Below are positions 35,565 to 38,120 of a DNA stretch of 38,120 nt, in pieces (the stretch's first letter is position 1; each line of letters begins with the position of its first letter). Made by a program: the position numbers and the translations under genes. The notes under the pieces were generated by a model. The model ran no database searches. It had not been told where the DNA came from and was given only the letters and a program-made list of their open reading frames with translations. Source of the stretch: Desulfovibrio sp. (lineage in GTDB: Bacteria; Desulfobacterota; Desulfovibrionia; Desulfovibrionales; Desulfovibrionaceae); assembly GCA_031284485.1 (NCBI GenBank), contig JAISZT010000126.1:1-38120 (forward strand), written 5' to 3'.

Positions 35565-35593
35565 AGTATGCCACAGTCCGCCGCGACAGGCAA
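35565..35593 (-). promoter_or_regulatory. Candidate promoter for the BMP-family gene
   Basis: On the minus strand TTGCCT (35593-35588), a 17-bp spacer and CATACT (35570-35565) are seen. The predicted start is near 35558, about 40 nt before the ATG at 35519. Confidence 0.45.
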
Positions 35594-35610
35594 ACGCCGG
35601 CAATTACATT

Positions 35611-35640
35611 TTGACAGGCAGGGCCTTCATGCGTTAAGAA
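35611..35640 (+). promoter_or_regulatory. Candidate promoter for gmd
   Basis: A perfect -35 box TTGACA (35611-35616) is followed at 17-18 bp by a poor -10 box (TTAAGA/TAAGAA, 35634-35640). The gmd ATG lies about 30 nt downstream. The poor -10 box suggests either a weak or an activated promoter. It is back to back with the BMP gene promoter. Confidence 0.4.
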
Positions 35641-35671
35641 AATCCCGGTCGCAACATCAAAAGAGCACTCT

Positions 35672-36820
35672 ATGAAAAAAGCGTTGATCACCGGAATCAC
35701 CGGTCAGGACGGAGCGTATCTGGCGCGGTTTTTGCTGGACAAGGGCTATGAGGTGCACGGCGTCAAGCGGCGCGCCTCGCTGTTCAACACCCAGCGGGTG
35801 GACGCCATCTACCAGGGCGTGCATGTGAAGGACAAAAGGTTTTTTCTCCACTACGGTGATCTGACGGACAGCACGAACGTCATACGGCTGGTGCAGAAAA
35901 TTCAGCCGGACGAGATATACAATCTTGGCGCGCAGAGCCATGTGCAGGTTTCCTTTGAAGCGCCGGAATACACGGCGGACGTGGACGCGCTGGGCACGCT
36001 GCGCGTGCTGGAAGCTGTGCGCCTGCTGGGGCTGGAGCGCAAAACCCGCGTGTATCAGGCATCCACTTCCGAGTTGTTCGGTCTGGTCCAGGAAACGCCG
36101 CAAAAGGAAACCACGCCCTTTTACCCCCGCTCCCCTTACGCCTGCGCCAAGCTCTACGCTTACTGGATCACGGTGAATTACCGTGAAGCCTACGGCATGT
36201 ATGCCTGCAACGGCATATTGTTCAATCACGAATCTCCCTTGCGCGGCGAAACCTTTGTCACGCGCAAGGTGACGCGCTCTCTTTGCCGTATTGCCCTCGG
36301 CCTTGAGGACTGCCTGCATCTGGGCAACCTCAACGCCCTGCGGGACTGGGGCCACGCGCGCGACTACGTGCGGATGATGTGGCTGATGCTCCAGCAGGAG
36401 AGCGCCCGGGATTTTGTCATCGCCACGGGCGAGCAGCATTCCGTGCGTGAATTTATCTGTGAATCGGCCAAAAATCTCGGCATTTCCCTTGCCTTTGAGG
36501 GGCAGGGCATCAACGAGGTGGGCAGAGTGGCCGCTTTTGACGCGGCCGCGATGGAAAAACTGGCCCTTCCGGCTGCCCTGGAGAACATCTCCCTGGCGCC
36601 CGGCAGCGTCATCGTGCGCATTGATCCGCGCTATTTCAGGCCCACAGAGGTGGAAACCCTGCTCGGCGACGCGACCAAAGCCAGGGAGACACTTGGCTGG
36701 ACGCCCCAAACGCCCTTTGCTGAACTGGTGCGGGAAATGGTGGAGGAGGATTTTACCCAAGCCAGACGCGACAGCCTTTGCCGGGAGGCGGGTTTTGAAC
36801 TGCCGGTTGTGCGCGAATAG
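35672..36820 (+). CDS. gmd: GDP-mannose 4,6-dehydratase
   Basis: This 382-residue short-chain dehydrogenase-type enzyme turns GDP-mannose into GDP-4-keto-6-deoxymannose, precursor of GDP-fucose, GDP-rhamnose and other surface sugars. The Rossmann motif is [13 protein letters not shown]. The catalytic set includes Thr132 and Glu134 in QASTSELFG, and Tyr156 and Lys160 in [27 protein letters not shown] and [10 protein letters not shown] are the substrate-binding signatures. The length is usual. No GDP-fucose synthase (fcl) or glycosyltransferase is next to it, so the final sugar is unknown. The stop codon overlaps the -10 box of the tRNA-Ser promoter. Confidence 0.96.
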   Translation: MKKALITGITGQDGAYLARFLLDKGYEVHGVKRRASLFNTQRVDAIYQGVHVKDKRFFLHYGDLTDSTNVIRLVQKIQPDEIYNLGAQSHVQVSFEAPEYTADVDALGTLRVLEAVRLLGLERKTRVYQASTSELFGLVQETPQKETTPFYPRSPYACAKLYAYWITVNYREAYGMYACNGILFNHESPLRGETFVTRKVTRSLCRIALGLEDCLHLGNLNALRDWGHARDYVRMMWLMLQQESARDFVIATGEQHSVREFICESAKNLGISLAFEGQGINEVGRVAAFDAAAMEKLALPAALENISLAPGSVIVRIDPRYFRPTEVETLLGDATKARETLGWTPQTPFAELVREMVEEDFTQARRDSLCREAGFELPVVRE

Positions 36821-36823
36821 TGT
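36795..36823 (+). promoter_or_regulatory. Candidate tRNA-Ser promoter inside the 3' end of gmd
   Basis: TTGAAC (36795-36800), a 17-bp spacer and TAGTGT (36818-36823) lie 15 nt before the tRNA. The TAG of the -10 box is the gmd stop codon. Co-transcription of the tRNA with gmd is the alternative. Confidence 0.4.
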
Positions 36824-36838
36824 TGATGCCCAAAATTC

Positions 36839-36928
36839 GGAGGGGTGGCAGAGCGGCTTAATGCGGCGGTCTTGAAAACCGTTGTGGGCGTGAGTCCACC
36901 GGGGGTTCAAATCCCTCCCCCTCCGCCA
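36839..36928 (+). tRNA. tRNA-Ser (anticodon TGA)
   Basis: This is a 90-nt type II tRNA with encoded CCA. The acceptor stem GGAGGGG (36839-36845) pairs with CCCCTCC (36918-36924), followed by discriminator G and CCA. The anticodon loop CTTGAAA gives anticodon TGA, which reads UCN serine codons, chiefly UCA. The long variable arm (GTGGGCGTGAGTCCAC) is the serine hallmark, and the T-arm has TTCAAAT. It lies 18 bp after gmd and directly before an integrase gene, and serves as the probable insertion site of the neighbouring element. Confidence 0.97.
36905..36928 (+). other. Probable attachment site at the 3' end of tRNA-Ser
   Basis: P4-type integrases usually insert at the 3' end of a tRNA gene and restore it, so the T-arm and acceptor end of this tRNA should be one att copy. 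The exact core cannot be set because the second copy is outside the window. Confidence 0.45.
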
Positions 36929-36942
36929 GAAGATATTCCGCA

Positions 36943-36987
36943 AAAGTCCGCTTGGTTCCAAAAGAGCTAGGCGGGCTTTGTTTTTTT
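36943..36987 (+). terminator. Intrinsic terminator after tRNA-Ser
   Basis: A 12-bp stem (36943-36954 with 36968-36979, including G-T pairs) with a 13-nt loop is followed by G and seven T residues (36981-36987). It is well placed to end the gmd/tRNA transcript. It lies on the element side of the attachment site, so it may be island DNA or the original terminator if the att core is longer. Confidence 0.75.
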
Positions 36988-37034
36988 GAATTTCCGCGTC
37001 CGTATAAGTTCGCATGTTTCCGCTTGCAACCGTG

Positions 37035-37102
37035 CTCTTTTGTGAGTAAGAAACGTGAGTACGCGTTTTTGAAGTGAGTAACTTTTTTCACACACAAAAG
37101 AG
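37035..37102. repeat. GTGAGTA heptamers and a flanking inverted repeat before the integrase
   Basis: Three direct copies of GTGAGTA lie at 37042-37048, 37055-37061 and 37074-37080. They are enclosed by a perfect 10-bp inverted repeat, CTCTTTTGTG (37035-37044) and CACAAAAGAG (37093-37102). The position between the tRNA and the int start codon suits integrase arm-binding sites or an autoregulatory operator. This is inference from layout only. Confidence 0.5.
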
Positions 37103-37112
37103 GCTGCCGTAT

Positions 37113-38120
37113 ATGCTCACAGAAAAAGTTGTCCTTCAGGCAAAGCCAAAGGAAAATCTCTACCGTATTTCTGACAACATTAGAAACGGGCTGAGTCTTG
37201 AAGTGTCGCCGGAAGGCGGCAAGCGCTGGCGGTTCCGCTATCGCTTCAACGGCAAGGCAAAAATGATTAGTCTGGGAACATATCCACTAGTACCTCTCGT
37301 AGAGGCCCGTGATCTTGCCAAGGATGCGAGAAAAGAAATTGCCCGTGGCGTTGATCCGTCCGCAAAGAGAAAGACGGAAAAAAGTCTTGAAAACTCTTTC
37401 CGCGTTATTGCAAAGGAATGGTTTGATCGATTCGCTGTTTCATTCACGAAACGTTATGCCGCCGAAGTATGGGCCAGGCTGGAACGTGATGTATTCCCGT
37501 TTTTAGGTGATACGCCGCTGGCGAAAATTGACGCCTCTGCCGTTCTTTCCGTGCTGCGCCGGACGGAAGACCGAGGCGTGATTATCACGACACACAAGAT
37601 TAAGAGCCACATATCGCAGATTTTTAAATATGCCATTGCTTGCGGTCTTGCCTACACAGACCCCTCCCGCGACCTTTCAGCGGCGCTTACGAAAAAAGCG
37701 CCAAAGCCGATGGCGGCGATTATTGATCCAAGGGAAGTTGGCAAGCTTATGTTAACCATCAATGGATATGCCGGGACAGTTGTTCGAAGCGCGCTTCTTC
37801 TTGGCGCTTTAACGTTTGTACGCCCTGGTGAACTGAGAACAGCCGAGTGGTCAGAATTTGATATGGAAGATGCGGAGTGGCGCATCCCGGCGCACAAAAT
37901 GAAGATGAAGCGCCCGCATATAGTGCCGTTATCAACGCAAGCCCTTGCCGTTTTGGAAATGCTTCGGCCTCTGACAGGCCACGGTACTTTTCTGTTCCCT
38001 TCAATAAGAACCGGAGCGCGGCCAATGTCCGATGCCACCGTCAATGCGGCATTGCGATCCTTGGGGTATGCCAAGGAAACAATGACAGGTCACGGCTTCC
38101 GGGCAATGGCTTCAAGCCTT
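37113..38120 (+). CDS. P4-type tyrosine integrase, 3' end outside the window
   Basis: 336 codons are visible from ATG 37113; the frame is still open at the window end. The N-terminal DUF4102 DNA-binding part (about 1-85) includes GGKRWRFRYRFNGKAKMISLG and YPLVPLVEARDLA. A core-binding SAM-like domain follows at about 95-175. The catalytic domain has Arg237 in TFVRPGELR and the box II His327-x-x-Arg330 in TGHGFRAMAS. The active tyrosine would come about 30 residues later, beyond the edge, so whether the gene is intact is unknown. It should insert and excise an element at the adjacent tRNA-Ser. Ribosome binding site: AGAGG about 10 nt before the start. Codon use looks less GC-rich than gmd, consistent with acquired DNA. 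Confidence 0.93.
   Translation, partial: MLTEKVVLQAKPKENLYRISDNIRNGLSLEVSPEGGKRWRFRYRFNGKAKMISLGTYPLVPLVEARDLAKDARKEIARGVDPSAKRKTEKSLENSFRVIAKEWFDRFAVSFTKRYAAEVWARLERDVFPFLGDTPLAKIDASAVLSVLRRTEDRGVIITTHKIKSHISQIFKYAIACGLAYTDPSRDLSAALTKKAPKPMAAIIDPREVGKLMLTINGYAGTVVRSALLLGALTFVRPGELRTAEWSEFDMEDAEWRIPAHKMKMKRPHIVPLSTQALAVLEMLRPLTGHGTFLFPSIRTGARPMSDATVNAALRSLGYAKETMTGHGFRAMASSL

Noticed and set aside
1..38120. CRISPR array, prophage structural genes, restriction or known defence systems
   Set aside because: I saw no regularly spaced direct repeats, no phage genes other than the edge integrase, and no defence nuclease or methyltransferase set within the window.

Overview
The window is a GC-rich bacterial chromosome segment, best read as a member of the Desulfovibrionaceae (Desulfovibrio-like sulfate reducers). 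No sulfate-reduction gene lies inside it, so this is inference. It rests on the fused CobA-HemD enzyme, the psd-pssA-leuACDB order, the pgsA/ftsB/TPR/fbp/tsaD neighbourhood, the Cys-rich Mrp-type ATPase, and hybrid kinases carrying a Cys-rich PAS domain. Most of the window is ordinary core genome in tightly packed, often overlapping operons.

Left part (1-7840, minus strand): one likely transcript, with a good sigma-70 type promoter at 7809-7837, runs pepA, cobA-hemD, purN, a hybrid histidine kinase and an exported lipoprotein adenosine deaminase. The genes are joined by 4-10 bp overlaps or short gaps. At 7883-8830 lies a small AT-rich acquired patch. It holds an Ogt-type DNA repair methyltransferase of Firmicutes-like character, a possible PIN-domain stub and a clearly broken group II intron reverse transcriptase fragment.

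Middle (8911-24033): sdaA (serine deaminase) faces a two-gene unit of a small lipoprotein and a YdjM-like membrane protein. A divergent unit encodes a periplasmic solute-binding protein followed by a membrane diguanylate cyclase. Then come phospholipid synthesis (psd, pssA) and the complete leucine pathway (leuA, leuC, leuD, leuB). A very large hybrid sensor kinase with its own promoter follows; the -35 box of that promoter overlaps the leuB stop codon.

Right part (24034-36928): a possible IS21-like end remnant precedes pcm and an Mrp-type P-loop ATPase. Next is an envelope and division cluster (pgsA, a small unknown protein, an FtsB/DivIC-like protein, a TPR protein, and a lipoprotein with a repeated RPSPFGP peptide). 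This leads into fbp and tsaD. On the opposite strand are lepB, comM and a SlyD-like FKBP, and an orphan BMP-family binding lipoprotein-like protein. gmd and a tRNA-Ser(TGA) follow on the plus strand.

Right edge (36929-38120): a P4-type tyrosine integrase starts 184 bp after the tRNA-Ser and runs off the window. This is the classical left border of an integrative element. The intervening DNA has a strong terminator, three GTGAGTA heptamers and a 10-bp inverted repeat. The cargo of this element lies outside the window. I found no CRISPR array, no rRNA and no complete new multi-gene system. The least explained items are the kinase/adenosine-deaminase pair, the RPSPFGP lipoprotein with its TPR neighbour, the binding-protein/diguanylate-cyclase pair and the island edge.
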